Shown: positions 18,704 through 28,301, numbered from the stretch's first letter. The stretch is DNA of 64,000 nucleotides from Acidobacteriota bacterium (GCA_013289825.1 JABCZF010000005.1:62001-126000); one strand, 5' to 3'. Notes: a model not told the origin generated them from the sequence alone. A program made the numbers and translations.

Positions 18704-18732
18704 TTGACCCAGTCGTGCCCTGCCCTTAGCAT
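18704..18732 (+). promoter_or_regulatory. Sigma-70-type promoter of the P450 gene, leaderless
   Basis: TTGACC (18704-18709), a 17-bp spacer and TAGCAT (18727-18732). The -10 ends 6 nt before the ATG at 18739, so the transcript would start at or beside the start codon. The same -10 and spacing occur before trpC. Confidence 0.6.
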
Positions 18733-18738
18733 GAAATG

Positions 18739-20130
18739 ATGGCCTCTCGGGTGAAGCTCAAATTTCCTCCCGGTCCTTCTTTCGGGTTCAGGCGCTGGTC
18801 GCTGGGGCCTCTCAACAGCGGCGATCCTCTTGAGTATTTCACGCGAATTATCCGCGAGTACGGAGATGTGGTGGGGCTTCGTATTTTTAATTTCCGCATC
18901 CTTTTGATCAACCATCCAGATCACATTGAAGAGGTGCTGGTGAAGCACCCGCGAAAATTCATCAAGGGCCGCGTGCTGCAGGCCAACAAACGGGTTTTTG
19001 GAAGAGGCCTGCTCACCAGTGAAGGAGATTTCTGGCTGCGGCAGCGGCGCTTGGCGCAGCCTGCCTTTCACCGCGCGCGCATCGCGGGTTACGCCTCGAC
19101 CATGGTGGAGTACACCGAGCGGCTGCTAGACGAATGGCAGGACGGGGAAGAGCGCGACATCCACAAAGAAATGATGCGGCTCACGCTGCAAATCGTGGGC
19201 AAAACGTTGTTCGATGCCGACGTCGAACGAGATGCAAAAGACATAGGTAAATCGATGGAACTGCTGCTCGAACTCGGCGCCGATTTCCGGCGCACACTCT
19301 TTATTCCGCAATGGCTGCCCACGCCGACGAATATCCGACTGGAACGCGCCATCCGGCAAATCGAAAAAGTTCTTTACCGAATTATTGCGGAGAAACGCGC
19401 TTCGGGCCGCGATGCGGGCGATCTGCTCTCCATGCTGCTGGCCGCGCAAGATGAAGATGGCTCGCGCATGACCGACAAACAGCTTCGCGACGAAGCCATC
19501 ACCCTTTTTCTGGCCGGACACGAGACTACGGCAAATACGCTCTCGTGGACCTGGTGGCTGCTGGCCGAGAATCCCGCAGTCGAAGCGAAGCTCCACGCCG
19601 AACTCGGAACGGTGCTTGCGGGCCGCGGGCCTTCGCTGGACGATCTGCCAAAGCTCGTTTATACGAATCACATCATCACCGAGTCGTTGCGACTCTATCC
19701 GCCGGCCTGGGGAACGGCACGGACGGCTGTCGAGGACCACGAAATTTCGGGTTACTCGGTGCCCAAGGGCTCCGGCGTTTCTTTCGCGCAATGGACGGTG
19801 CATCGCGACCGAAGGTGGTACGAGGCGCCGGACGAATTTCGTCCCGAACGGTGGGAGGGCGACCTGCTGAAACGCCTGCCACGTTTCGCGTACTTTCCGT
19901 TTGGGGGCGGGCCGCGCCAGTGCATCGGCAACACGTTCGCGCTGATGGAAACAGCGCTGATTCTCGCGACTATCGCCCAGCAGTTCCGGTTCCGCCTGGT
20001 TGAGGGGTATCCCGTGGTGCCCCTCGCGTCGATCACGCTGCGACCTCGGCATGGAATTCGCGCTGTACTGGAATTGCGTACTTCTAAAAGCCGCGTCGCG
20101 GTTGGCGAAAATGAAAGACTAGCTCTGTGA
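18739..20130 (+). CDS. Cytochrome P450 monooxygenase
   Basis: The protein has 463 residues (an adjacent ATG at 18736 would add one). All family signatures are present: the I-helix AGHETTAN oxygen-binding motif, ESLRLYPP (ExxR) in the K helix, FRPERWEG, and the haem loop FPFGGGPRQCIG with the axial Cys at about residue 395. A proline-rich PPGP start follows a short basic N-terminus with no membrane anchor, so it is soluble. It resembles bacterial CYP102/CYP4-like sequences that hydroxylate fatty acids or terpenes, but no reductase or ferredoxin partner is adjacent. Translation is probably leaderless. Confidence 0.93.
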   Translation: MASRVKLKFPPGPSFGFRRWSLGPLNSGDPLEYFTRIIREYGDVVGLRIFNFRILLINHPDHIEEVLVKHPRKFIKGRVLQANKRVFGRGLLTSEGDFWLRQRRLAQPAFHRARIAGYASTMVEYTERLLDEWQDGEERDIHKEMMRLTLQIVGKTLFDADVERDAKDIGKSMELLLELGADFRRTLFIPQWLPTPTNIRLERAIRQIEKVLYRIIAEKRASGRDAGDLLSMLLAAQDEDGSRMTDKQLRDEAITLFLAGHETTANTLSWTWWLLAENPAVEAKLHAELGTVLAGRGPSLDDLPKLVYTNHIITESLRLYPPAWGTARTAVEDHEISGYSVPKGSGVSFAQWTVHRDRRWYEAPDEFRPERWEGDLLKRLPRFAYFPFGGGPRQCIGNTFALMETALILATIAQQFRFRLVEGYPVVPLASITLRPRHGIRAVLELRTSKSRVAVGENERLAL

Positions 20131-20207
20131 GGGTAGGAACCTCTATGTTTTTTCGCAACAGTGAAAAATACGGGACTTAAAGGGTGATTATGAGAACTGT
20201 GTAGTCT

Positions 20208-20438
20208 ATGCATGTCATGGAATACGGAAGAGTTGCCAGACATGCTGCGAAAGAAGCCGCCAAGGGTGCTGCCAGCGGGTGCCTGACGCACTTCCTGATT
20301 GCAGTTGCCGCTGCAATCCTGCTCGGTAGTGGCGCACATTATTGGGGCTTTGCAGGGCGCACAGTGTTCGTTGTAGTGCTCATCGCGATCCTCCTCGCTT
20401 CCGTGCTAATCCCATGGGAACGAGAGAAAAAGCCATGA
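20208..20438 (+). CDS. Small two-helix membrane protein
   Basis: I do not recognise a family. The 76-residue product has an Ala/Lys-rich amphipathic start, then two hydrophobic segments (LTHFLIAVAAAILLGSG and TVFVVVLIAILLASVLI) joined by a short loop, and ends in charged WEREKKP. Its stop overlaps by 4 nt (ATGA) the start of a decayed transposase fragment, so the pairing may be an accident of insertion. Confidence 0.5.
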   Translation: MHVMEYGRVARHAAKEAAKGAASGCLTHFLIAVAAAILLGSGAHYWGFAGRTVFVVVLIAILLASVLIPWEREKKP

Positions 20439-20745
20439 GACTCGTAGACGTAACCCGCAAATTCCAGACCGAAAACAGCTGCCTTGATTACATCGAACAA
20501 ATGCGCTGGCCCAATGGGGAGCTAGGCTGCGTCCACTGCGGCGAAGTGGGCCGCATCTCCAAGATTACGCGTGAGGCTGGCAAGAACAAGCGCACGCGAA
20601 TCTATCAGTGTTGGCCTGCCGTAAGCAATTCAGCGCCACGAGCGGCACGATATTCAACGATACGCACCTGCCCCTCACTAAGTGGTTTATGGCCATTGCG
20701 CGCATCTGTGATGGCTGAGAAAGGCCTGTCTGCATAAGTCCGAAG
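20435..20745 (+). pseudogene. Frameshifted N-terminal remnant of an IS1595-type transposase
   Basis: The start codes for LVDVTRKFQTENSCLDYIEQMRW, the N-terminal part of IS1595-family transposases, with a zinc-ribbon Cys pair (CVHCG). At about 20613 one base is missing: shifting frame restores LACRKQFSATSGTIF and the expected PLTKWFMAI region. It then meets a stop (ICDG*), and further frame changes are needed for AEKGLSA. The catalytic DDE core is absent. I see no clear terminal inverted repeats, so the element is dead. Confidence 0.75.
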
Positions 20746-21100
20746 TTGCAAGAGAAAAGAAACCCGAACGGGTGCGCTCTCGTTTGTCGGGCGAAGAGCC
20801 GATGAGGGCGCACTCTGAAGAGGGAACAAACCCGGGAGGTGCGCGCCGGCTCGCGTCTAAGGCGTTCCGGCAACCGTCTCGCCGCGCTAAGGGTGATCCA
20901 CCGCCGGGAGCCCTCATGAAACTGCTGAGATGCCTGCCCCTGCTGATCCACGCGGGTGCCTGCACCCCTGCCTTAAGCCGAAGCCAACCGGCCCATTCAG
21001 GGTAATCGGTCCAACGCTAGAGATTTGCACTCAGACACTGTTGGCGCGTCGATGAGTACCCGCGATCGGAAAGAGTTCAAACCCGTCTCCTAGAAAGAAG
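20746..21100. other. Gene-free stretch after the IS remnant
   Basis: No frame here has convincing codon use or a ribosome site with a plausible product. The sequence is probably decayed IS flank. The only clear structure is the hairpin that follows at 21101. Confidence 0.4.
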
Positions 21101-21130
21101 AAGGGCGCCCCGGCTTCGCAGGGCGCCCTT
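21101..21130 (-). terminator. Intrinsic terminator of the TonB receptor gene
   Basis: AAGGGCGCCC and GGGCGCCCTT form a perfect 10-bp stem with a 10-nt loop. Read on the minus strand it lies 45 nt beyond the receptor stop and is followed by the pyrimidine tract CTTCTTTCT. Confidence 0.8.
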
Positions 21131-21174
21131 CGGAGATTTCCGCCCAGGTTCATGGACGAAAGGGTTGATTAGGT

Positions 21175-24100
21175 TTAGAAGAAGAACTTCAGCGCCAGTT
21201 GCATGGTGCGCGAATTGCTCAAGAACTGAGTTTGCGGACTGTTAAAGTTAGCAGTTTGCGGCTCCAATACGGTGACCTGAGAGCCAGTGTATCCGACGGG
21301 CTTGATGTCGTTTAGAAACCCTCCAACCCATTGCGGGTGGTTGAGGACATTAAAGAACTGCGCCTGGAATTCGACCTTGAATCGTTCCGTGATGGAGAAG
21401 CGCTTGAGAGCGGTCAAGTCGATGTTATCGATGGGGGCCAGTTGCAACGTGTTGCGTCCTGAATTGGCCAAAGCTCCAACTTGGGCCTGAATGTACTGCG
21501 CATTGGGGTTGGTCGCCACGCCTGCTACGGCCGGCCCGCATGCGCAGTAAGCAACAACCGCACCGCCGCTGTTGGTCAATGCATTCACCGGCGACCCGGT
21601 TCCCGGCGTGCCTTTGGGGTTGAAAATCGTGCGGTCTCCCGCGGAGTCGCCATTCTTGTTCGAGTCCACCCCGCTCTGTGCGTCCACCCACTGGCCCGAT
21701 TGGTACGTGTAGATTGGGGCGAATTCCCAGTTTCCGAGGGTGTTCTTCACAAACGCATTGCCGTGCTTAAAGTAAGGCACATCGTAGATCACCTCGAGGG
21801 TCATGCGGTGCCGGTGGTCGAGGATCGAGTTGGCATAGTCGTCGCGCAGGTTCAAGCCATTTTGCGCGCGGCGCGGCGACAGCACGGTGCTAAACACCTC
21901 TGCGGTGGCGTCGTCAATCAGATGGCTGTAGGTGTAGGCGGCCACAAATTGCAGTCCATTGCTGATGCGCTTGTTCAGCTGTGTGGCCAGGCCGTGATAC
22001 GTCGAAGAGGATTCAGGCTGATACGACGTGATCGTGCTCTTGCCGAACCCCGCCGCGAGGTACGCCGGCACGATCTCGCCATTACCACTACAAGGAGCAG
22101 TACAAGGAGTGGCCGCAGCGTTGATCTGGGCTAGAGTTGTGGGCAGAGCATCGAGCGCCGCCTGCGATGGCGCTGCGGTGTAGGTCGGCAAGAAAAACGA
22201 GGACGTCACCACCGGCTGTTTGTTCAGCTGAATCTGTGCCGGCAGGTGGATACCGCGCGTCCCGACGTAGCGAACCTCCAGCGTATAGTCCTTGGCGAAG
22301 GTATGCTGCACGCCGAGTGTCCAGTCGATGGATTTCGGATCCTTTATGTTCCCGGGCAAAAACGCCGACGTGGCGGCCCGTTGAGCGGCAACCGTGGGGA
22401 AGGTCCTAAGACCGCCAGGGCCGGGAAGAATACCACCGCTTCCCAGGAAAGGTGTGGCGCAATTGTAATTCCCAACCGGGGCGCAATCAATGGTGGAACT
22501 GAGCTCCGGAGGCAAGGACAGCAAGCCGAGGTTGTCGAACAAAACGTCATAGGCCTCGCCGACCCCGCCGCGGATGGAGGTCCGGCCGCTGGTTCCCGGA
22601 GAATAAGCGAAACCAATGCGCGGTCCCCAGTTGTTCGTCGCCGGCTGCGGCGCTACGAAGTTGATAAGCCCGGGCACACTGGCCGCGGAGTTTAGGGCCT
22701 GCGACCTGGTGGTAAAAGGAGTGGTCGTGTATTCATAGCGCAAGCCAAGATTGATGGTGAGGTTTTGACGGATGCGCCAGTTGTCGTTGACAAACCCATA
22801 GAGGGCCACCTGATCTCCATAGAAGACCGGATTGCCGTTGCTGCGTTCTGCGAGAAAGTCCGGGGCCGCATCCTGAAAGAAAAGCAGTGACTTCGTGTAT
22901 TCAAAGTCGCCGCGCGAGCGTTGCGTAAAGGATTCCGGCGCGATAAGTTTGCGTCCTTCAAAACCAAACTTGAGAGTGTGCGCGCCCTTCGTCCAGGTCA
23001 TTGCTTCGGCCCCCGAGTACGTGTTCTGGATGGTGCCCTGGGGTGCGTTAGGATTAGGACCGAGCTGCAAGCTATTGAGGTCTTTGAATACAAGGTTCGG
23101 GAAGCTGTCCAGTCCCGGGAACGCGAAATTACCGGCGGTAATCGTCTGGGCGAAACGGTTGAAGCCCAACCGCAATTCATTCGTCAGATTCGCTCTAAAG
23201 GTGTGGTACTCGTTGATCGCCACCAGATGAAACTTGTTGGGCAACGGTGTGTAAAACACCGGAAGGTTGGCTGCCGTACTGATACCCGAAACATTGTTAT
23301 AGAGGTAACGGCCACGAATCTGGTCTTTCGAGGAAAGGTCGTAGTCCATGCTGGTGGTGAGATACTTGTAATTCGTGTAGCTCGGCGGGATCACCTGAAG
23401 CCCAAGCGTGGGAATCGTGGTATTGTTAACCCACGCCATGGCCTTGCAGCTCGCGCCCGTTATTGTTCCTGGCTGAACGTATTTCTCGAATTGAGCGACA
23501 TTCGTGGCTGAAAGTCCGGGTGTGGCATTGATGGTGGCGAATCCCGCAGCTGTTGGCGCACATACGACGCCTGATACGCCGACCTGCCCGAGCGCGTCAT
23601 ATTCATAATTGCCGAAAAAGAAGAGTTTGTTCTTGAAGATGGGGCCACCGACCTGGCCGCCCATGCGGTTGAAGTCATAGCGCGGCGGTGAATTGAAGCC
23701 GTTGATCTTTTGTAGACTGTCGAGGGCATTGTAGTTGCGGTTGTCGTTATAGAGGTAGACCAGGCCATGGTAGGAATTGGTTCCGCTCCTGACCACCGTG
23801 TTGAATTGGCCGCCCGAAGAGTGGCCGAATTCCGGCGAAAACTGATTTTGCAGCATGGAGAATTCCGCCACCGCATCATTGGGAACAAATACGAGCGGGC
23901 CGGTTACGCTCTTGTTGTTGTTGTCAACCCCTTCGATCGTGAAGTTGTTATTGCGAGGACGCTGGCCGCCCACCGATGGTCCCGTGCCGACGCCCACGCC
24001 ACCGCTAGTCCCCACGCCGGAACCCAACAGCGAAAGGTTCAAAACCCCGCTGCCGCTGCTAGCCGAAGGCAAATCCGCGAGTTGCTGGTCTTCAAACGTG

Positions 24101-24525
24101 CTCGACACCTGCGCGGTCGTGGTATCCAGCGTCGACGTCAGCCCGGAAACCTCGACGGTGGCAATCGCGCCCTTGATCTCCAGCGTAAACGGAAGGGTGC
24201 TGGTCTTATTCAGTTCGACCTTGAATCCGGTGACGGTCGTCGTGGCAAAATTCGGCGTTGATGCCGAAATGTTATACGCACCGACAGGCAAATTGCTGAT
24301 GCGATATTCGCCGGAATCATTCGTTTTGGTCGAATACCTGACACCGGTCTCCACACCGACGGCTTCGACCGCCGCGTTCGGAACCACGGAGCCTGTCTTG
24401 TCGAAGACTGTTCCAACCAAGTCTCCGCTGATAACCTGTGCGCTCGTCTCGCTAACCATAGCGAGCCCCAATACCAGAACCACGCCGCATAGGACTGCCA
24501 AATATCCACGAAAAGTCTTATTCAC
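21175..24525 (-). CDS. Oar-like TonB-dependent receptor with carboxypeptidase-regulatory N-terminal domain
   Basis: The protein has 1116 residues from a GTG at 24525 (AGGAGG 6 nt upstream). The signal peptide is LAVLCGVVLVLGLAM...TSAQ. A CarboxypepD_reg-like beta-sandwich follows (GTVFDKTGSVVPNAAVEA...NDSGEYRISNLPVGAYN). Next come the plug (residues about 130-250, with GGQRPRNNNFTIEGVDNNN) and the 22-strand barrel, which ends in an aromatic LALKFFF. This architecture is strongly expanded in Acidobacteriota and takes up large substrates such as oligosaccharides. No TonB box or SusD partner is seen, so the ligand is unknown. A terminator follows; a 14-bp palindrome lies upstream. Confidence 0.94.
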   Translation of the reverse strand: MNKTFRGYLAVLCGVVLVLGLAMVSETSAQVISGDLVGTVFDKTGSVVPNAAVEAVGVETGVRYSTKTNDSGEYRISNLPVGAYNISASTPNFATTTVTGFKVELNKTSTLPFTLEIKGAIATVEVSGLTSTLDTTTAQVSSTFEDQQLADLPSASSGSGVLNLSLLGSGVGTSGGVGVGTGPSVGGQRPRNNNFTIEGVDNNNKSVTGPLVFVPNDAVAEFSMLQNQFSPEFGHSSGGQFNTVVRSGTNSYHGLVYLYNDNRNYNALDSLQKINGFNSPPRYDFNRMGGQVGGPIFKNKLFFFGNYEYDALGQVGVSGVVCAPTAAGFATINATPGLSATNVAQFEKYVQPGTITGASCKAMAWVNNTTIPTLGLQVIPPSYTNYKYLTTSMDYDLSSKDQIRGRYLYNNVSGISTAANLPVFYTPLPNKFHLVAINEYHTFRANLTNELRLGFNRFAQTITAGNFAFPGLDSFPNLVFKDLNSLQLGPNPNAPQGTIQNTYSGAEAMTWTKGAHTLKFGFEGRKLIAPESFTQRSRGDFEYTKSLLFFQDAAPDFLAERSNGNPVFYGDQVALYGFVNDNWRIRQNLTINLGLRYEYTTTPFTTRSQALNSAASVPGLINFVAPQPATNNWGPRIGFAYSPGTSGRTSIRGGVGEAYDVLFDNLGLLSLPPELSSTIDCAPVGNYNCATPFLGSGGILPGPGGLRTFPTVAAQRAATSAFLPGNIKDPKSIDWTLGVQHTFAKDYTLEVRYVGTRGIHLPAQIQLNKQPVVTSSFFLPTYTAAPSQAALDALPTTLAQINAAATPCTAPCSGNGEIVPAYLAAGFGKSTITSYQPESSSTYHGLATQLNKRISNGLQFVAAYTYSHLIDDATAEVFSTVLSPRRAQNGLNLRDDYANSILDHRHRMTLEVIYDVPYFKHGNAFVKNTLGNWEFAPIYTYQSGQWVDAQSGVDSNKNGDSAGDRTIFNPKGTPGTGSPVNALTNSGGAVVAYCACGPAVAGVATNPNAQYIQAQVGALANSGRNTLQLAPIDNIDLTALKRFSITERFKVEFQAQFFNVLNHPQWVGGFLNDIKPVGYTGSQVTVLEPQTANFNSPQTQFLSNSRTMQLALKFFF

Positions 24526-24840
24526 TGAGGCCTCCTGAAGTCTACAGATATTCCGGGTGATAACGATAACCCCGCATAGGTGTGCAGCAACCGATGTGTT
24601 TATTACTTCAGCATGCTGAATTCCAAATCCGCAGGCCATTGCCGTTAAAAAGTGCGCCGTTAAGTATATCTTTATCTATGGCTTACATCTTCTAAAGAGT
24701 TACCTTTAGAATTAGTTTATTCTTATATCTACTGCGAAGCGTAGATGATCCGCAATTCAGAATTAAGCCAGTTGTTCTTGATTCCTGGACCTGCAAAAGC
24801 TGCGCATGGAGCGCAGCCAGCCCTTAAGAGATAAGAGCCG
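24526..24840 (-). promoter_or_regulatory. AT-rich upstream region of the TonB receptor gene with palindrome and direct repeats
   Basis: There is no gene here. TTCAGCATGCTGAA at 24607-24620 is a perfect 14-bp palindrome, about 85 nt upstream of the start codon. GCCGTTAA occurs twice, at 24641-24648 and 24656-24663. A hairpin GCTGCGC/GCGCAGC (loop ATGGA) is at 24799-24817. A plausible operator is the palindrome; promoter boxes are not clear. Confidence 0.4.
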
Positions 24841-24949
24841 GTTAATGAAGATTATAGGCGGTAGCTTTAACCTTTAGCGATCTGTTTTCTGTTTCTTTAG
24901 GTGAGAGGAGCGAGAGAGATAACAGCGGAGCGATAGCCTTAGACAGACT

Positions 24950-25180
24950 CGTAGGCGATGCTCCAGAAGTATAGGACGGTAAACTCAGGGCGCTGGTGAG
25001 CATCAGCGGGACCAGGCCCTCTGTGGAGGAACGCGATGACCACAGCACCCGCCGCGCAGGCCATGATGGCGTTGTACATGGTTTTGTGCGGATGCCAGAG
25101 CCCTGGTGCGATGAAAATCACTGCGACGAGAGCGCTGCCGCCCAGAGAAGATCTTCGGTGCCGACTCTGACGAGTGGGGT
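24950..25180 (-). pseudogene. Possible remnant of a membrane-protein gene
   Basis: One minus-strand frame reads ALVAVIFIAPGLWHPHK, then NAIMACAAGAVVIAFLHRG, then RPEFTVLYFWSIAYESV before a stop: two hydrophobic helices with protein-like composition, but no ribosome site or proper start. The rest of 24841-25278 holds nothing convincing. I offer this as the decayed tail of a membrane gene. Confidence 0.3.
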
Positions 25181-25278
25181 TTGAAGCCAGGAGCGTCGAG
25201 AGCGTCGAGATGGCCCAAGACTTTTTGCAGGTTTCAGGTTAGAGAGAGAGTTAAGCGAAATATTTGTAGAAGCAAACG

Positions 25279-28071
25279 CTACTCCTTGAATTTTTTGCTG
25301 GGAGTGGCCTGCTTTTGGTTTTCGAGTTCGAGGATGTCGGCGCGGGTATCGTAGGAGCCCAGGAGCCAGCGGGCGAAGAAATCGCCGCGGGCCATGTCGA
25401 CATAACTGACCATGGGCATATAGGAATGGCGCATGCCGGGGTAGACTTGGATTTCGAAGCGCTTGTCGGCTTTGATGAGGGCGTTGGCGACGCGCATGGT
25501 GTTGACCATGCTCACGTTGTTGTCCATGTCGCCGGTGGTGAGCATGAGGTGGCCTTTTAGATTTCTGGCGAGCTCGGAATTTTTGTCGATTTCGTAGATA
25601 AATTTTTCGGTGCCGTCTTTTTGGGTTTCTTCGCGGACGCCGTGATATTTTTCGCTCCAGTCGCGATTGTAGACGTTGTTGTCGTGGTTGCCGGATTCGG
25701 ACCAGCCGGCTTTGTAGAAATCGGGATATTGCATCAGGGCTGCGGCGGTCATGAAGCCGCCGCCGGAGTGGCCCCACATGCCCACGCGGCTTAGATCGAT
25801 GTAGGGGTGCATGGCGGCCAGGCGTTCGGCGGCGACTTTTTTGTCGGCTAAGCCGTAGTCGCGGAGATTGCCGTACCCGTAGCTGTCATACCATTTATTG
25901 CGCTGCGGGCTTCCGCCGCGTGCGCCTACTTCGATGACAATGAAACCTAATTGAGCGAGGGGAACGTTGGGACTTTTTGGCGAGAAGGTTTTGTTTACCT
26001 CCTCGGTTTGCGGGCCGGGGTACACAAACTCGATTAGCGGATACTTGCGGGTGGGATCGAAATCGAAGGGCTTGTGCATGACGCCGTACAGGTCGGTGAT
26101 GCCGTCTTCCGCTTTGACTTTGAAGACTTCGGGAAACTTGAAACCGGCGTCGAGCAGTTGGGAGACGTCCGAGACTTCCAGGTCGAGAAGCTGCGCGCCT
26201 TGCGCTTCGATGAGGACGGATTTGGGAGCGGTGTCGACGCGGGAATAGGTGTCTGCGAAATATTTGCCGGAGTCCGGAGCGCTGAAGGCGTGGGAGAAAT
26301 TGCCGGGAGTTAGAAGCTGGACGCCGGTGCCGTCGAGACCGATGCGATAGAGATGGGTGTAATAGGGATCTTCGGCGTGTTCGCGACCGTTGGCGGTGAA
26401 ATAGAGGGTGCGCGATTTTTCGTCGAGCGAAACGATTTGATCGGTGACGTACTCGCCGGAAGTGATTTGATTCTTCAGTTTGCCGGCGCCGTCGAAGAGG
26501 TAATAGTGGCCCCAGCCATCGCGCTCGGACCACCAGATCAATTCCTGGCCGTTGCCGGTGAGACGCAGCGGCTTCAGGCTGAGCCAGACGTTGGAACGTT
26601 CTTCGATAAGCGTTTTTGAGGCGCCGGTTGCGGTGTCGGCGAGGCACACGTCGATTTTGCGAAAATCGCGGTTGCTGCTGGTGAAGTACAGCTTGTCGGA
26701 AGAGTCAGAGAGCCACCGCGGGCTGACGCGCGTGACCGGCATTGGCGCGCTCTCCTGCATGCCTTCCTGCTCTTGTCGGAGTTCTTCGCGATCGCGCTCG
26801 ACGAGCGGAGCGTCGGAGATGCGGAGTTGCTGTTCGGGGAAATTCTTGGCTTCGACAACGACGATTTGTTTTGTGGCGACGTCGAAAATTTCGAGTTGAG
26901 AGCCGGGCATAATGTCTTCGCCGGGAAGCGGGTAGGGGTAGGCTTCGAGGGTGGGGCGGGGATTCGCGAGAGAGTGGATGACCCAGAAGTCGGGGACTTT
27001 GCGATTATCTTCGCGCATGACGGCAAACTTTTTTGAGTCCTTTGCCCAGTGGACGGTGATGGCCGGGGCGCGGATGCCGGTTTTGTTGGTGTCCCCCTTG
27101 TCTTCTTTTTTGAGCTCGTCTTCCTGTTCGGGGAGGATGCGACGCGCGTAGCCGAACTTTTCGACGCCGTCAGTGGTGAGTTGGGTCTCGACGGCTGTTG
27201 TGTCGCCGGCTTTTTTCAGAACTTTGGCGTAGTTGTCGGCGTCCATCATGTACAGGTTTTGCCCCCGGGCGAAGACCACGGTTTTTTCGTCGGGAGAAAC
27301 GGCGGCCCACATGGGTTTTTTGCGCATGGGCTCGACATTGTCGAGGCGGGTGACTTTGCCGGTGGCCAGTTCGTATTCGAACGAGAGGACGCGCGGTTCT
27401 TCGGGAGGTTCCGGAGGCTGCCCGGAGCGAAGGGCGCGCTGGCCTTGTTGCTCGATTTGCTTGTTTTCTCTCTGCTTGTCATCGTTCTGCTTGATTTCGC
27501 TTTCGTTGCCTTGCTGGCTGCCGTCGTCCTGGGCTTTTTTTTCGGGTTCATTGGGGACCACGCCGTCTTTGCGGATTTCCACTTCAAAGCGCATGCGCGT
27601 GTCTTTGTCGACGAGCTTCTGGCGTTTGATGGGTAGGTGTTGCGCGTCGTAGGGGAAATTGGTGAGCGAAGAAAGAGCGGCGGCGATTTTGGCGTTGTCC
27701 CAGAGGGGGGACTTGGATTTTTTGACCGGGTCAACGATGTAATACTTCGTGCCATCGGTGGTGCGGTAGCTGTACCAGAATCTGTCGGAGAGCGTGAACC
27801 AGTGGGGAGTGACGGAGAGGTCGAAGACGAGTTTGTTCATGCTGTCGGGCAGGAAGCGGGCTTCGAGAGCGTAATTCGGGTCGGAGAAGACCTGGGCTGG
27901 GGCACCCGAGGACGCTACGGCGGCCGGCTCCAGGTGTGCCGAGTGGTTGGGAGTCTGCGCGGCGAGGCTGGCGACGAAGATCCCTGAAACCATCAGCAAA
28001 GTCGTCGAGCCCCAGGGGCGTCGACGGGGAAGCCCTGTCGACAAAGATCTCCGCACATTCGCCGATTCCAT
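25279..28071 (-). CDS. Secreted S9 family prolyl oligopeptidase / dipeptidyl peptidase IV-like
   Basis: The protein has 930 residues with a signal peptide (STTLLMVSGIFVASLAAQ). The N-terminal two thirds form a DPP IV-type beta-propeller, interrupted near residues 165-215 by a charged Gln/Glu/Lys-rich insert of low complexity. The alpha/beta-hydrolase domain carries the catalytic triad: Ser about 769 in GHSGGGF, Asp about 850 in TGDMDNNV and His about 881 in GMRHSYM. These enzymes remove dipeptides or cut short peptides, often after proline. It lies near a tricorn-type peptidase and a peptide-binding-like protein, which suggests a protein-scavenging lifestyle (inference). Confidence 0.93.
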   Translation of the reverse strand: MESANVRRSLSTGLPRRRPWGSTTLLMVSGIFVASLAAQTPNHSAHLEPAAVASSGAPAQVFSDPNYALEARFLPDSMNKLVFDLSVTPHWFTLSDRFWYSYRTTDGTKYYIVDPVKKSKSPLWDNAKIAAALSSLTNFPYDAQHLPIKRQKLVDKDTRMRFEVEIRKDGVVPNEPEKKAQDDGSQQGNESEIKQNDDKQRENKQIEQQGQRALRSGQPPEPPEEPRVLSFEYELATGKVTRLDNVEPMRKKPMWAAVSPDEKTVVFARGQNLYMMDADNYAKVLKKAGDTTAVETQLTTDGVEKFGYARRILPEQEDELKKEDKGDTNKTGIRAPAITVHWAKDSKKFAVMREDNRKVPDFWVIHSLANPRPTLEAYPYPLPGEDIMPGSQLEIFDVATKQIVVVEAKNFPEQQLRISDAPLVERDREELRQEQEGMQESAPMPVTRVSPRWLSDSSDKLYFTSSNRDFRKIDVCLADTATGASKTLIEERSNVWLSLKPLRLTGNGQELIWWSERDGWGHYYLFDGAGKLKNQITSGEYVTDQIVSLDEKSRTLYFTANGREHAEDPYYTHLYRIGLDGTGVQLLTPGNFSHAFSAPDSGKYFADTYSRVDTAPKSVLIEAQGAQLLDLEVSDVSQLLDAGFKFPEVFKVKAEDGITDLYGVMHKPFDFDPTRKYPLIEFVYPGPQTEEVNKTFSPKSPNVPLAQLGFIVIEVGARGGSPQRNKWYDSYGYGNLRDYGLADKKVAAERLAAMHPYIDLSRVGMWGHSGGGFMTAAALMQYPDFYKAGWSESGNHDNNVYNRDWSEKYHGVREETQKDGTEKFIYEIDKNSELARNLKGHLMLTTGDMDNNVSMVNTMRVANALIKADKRFEIQVYPGMRHSYMPMVSYVDMARGDFFARWLLGSYDTRADILELENQKQATPSKKFKE

Positions 28072-28244
28072 GGCTAGGCTTCCTCCGCTTTGGTTTGCTG
28101 ATTCGTGCTCAGGCTATCCACCCACAGGCGGCGCATTATAGACCAATCGGCAGACATTCCGCATTTGGACATGTGGACGCTGGCGGGTGAGGGACGGGCG
28201 CTTTTTTTGTAAAAATGTGCCGAGACGTATGGGAGCAGGACGCG

Positions 28245-28259
28245 CCCGCCTAGGGCGGG
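28245..28259 (-). terminator. Weak hairpin after the small basic protein gene
   Basis: CCCGCC-TAG-GGCGGG, about 43 nt beyond the stop on the minus strand, with no clear T-tract directly after it. It is either a weak terminator or part of the upstream region of the S9 gene. Confidence 0.3.
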
Positions 28260-28301
28260 GGCACAATTTGGCGTGTGGGAGACTTGGGGAGCGTTTGGAT
28301 T

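Noticed and set aside
20772..21005. A 77-residue frame after the IS remnant
   Set aside because: No ribosome site, odd composition and it lies in decayed sequence; not supported.
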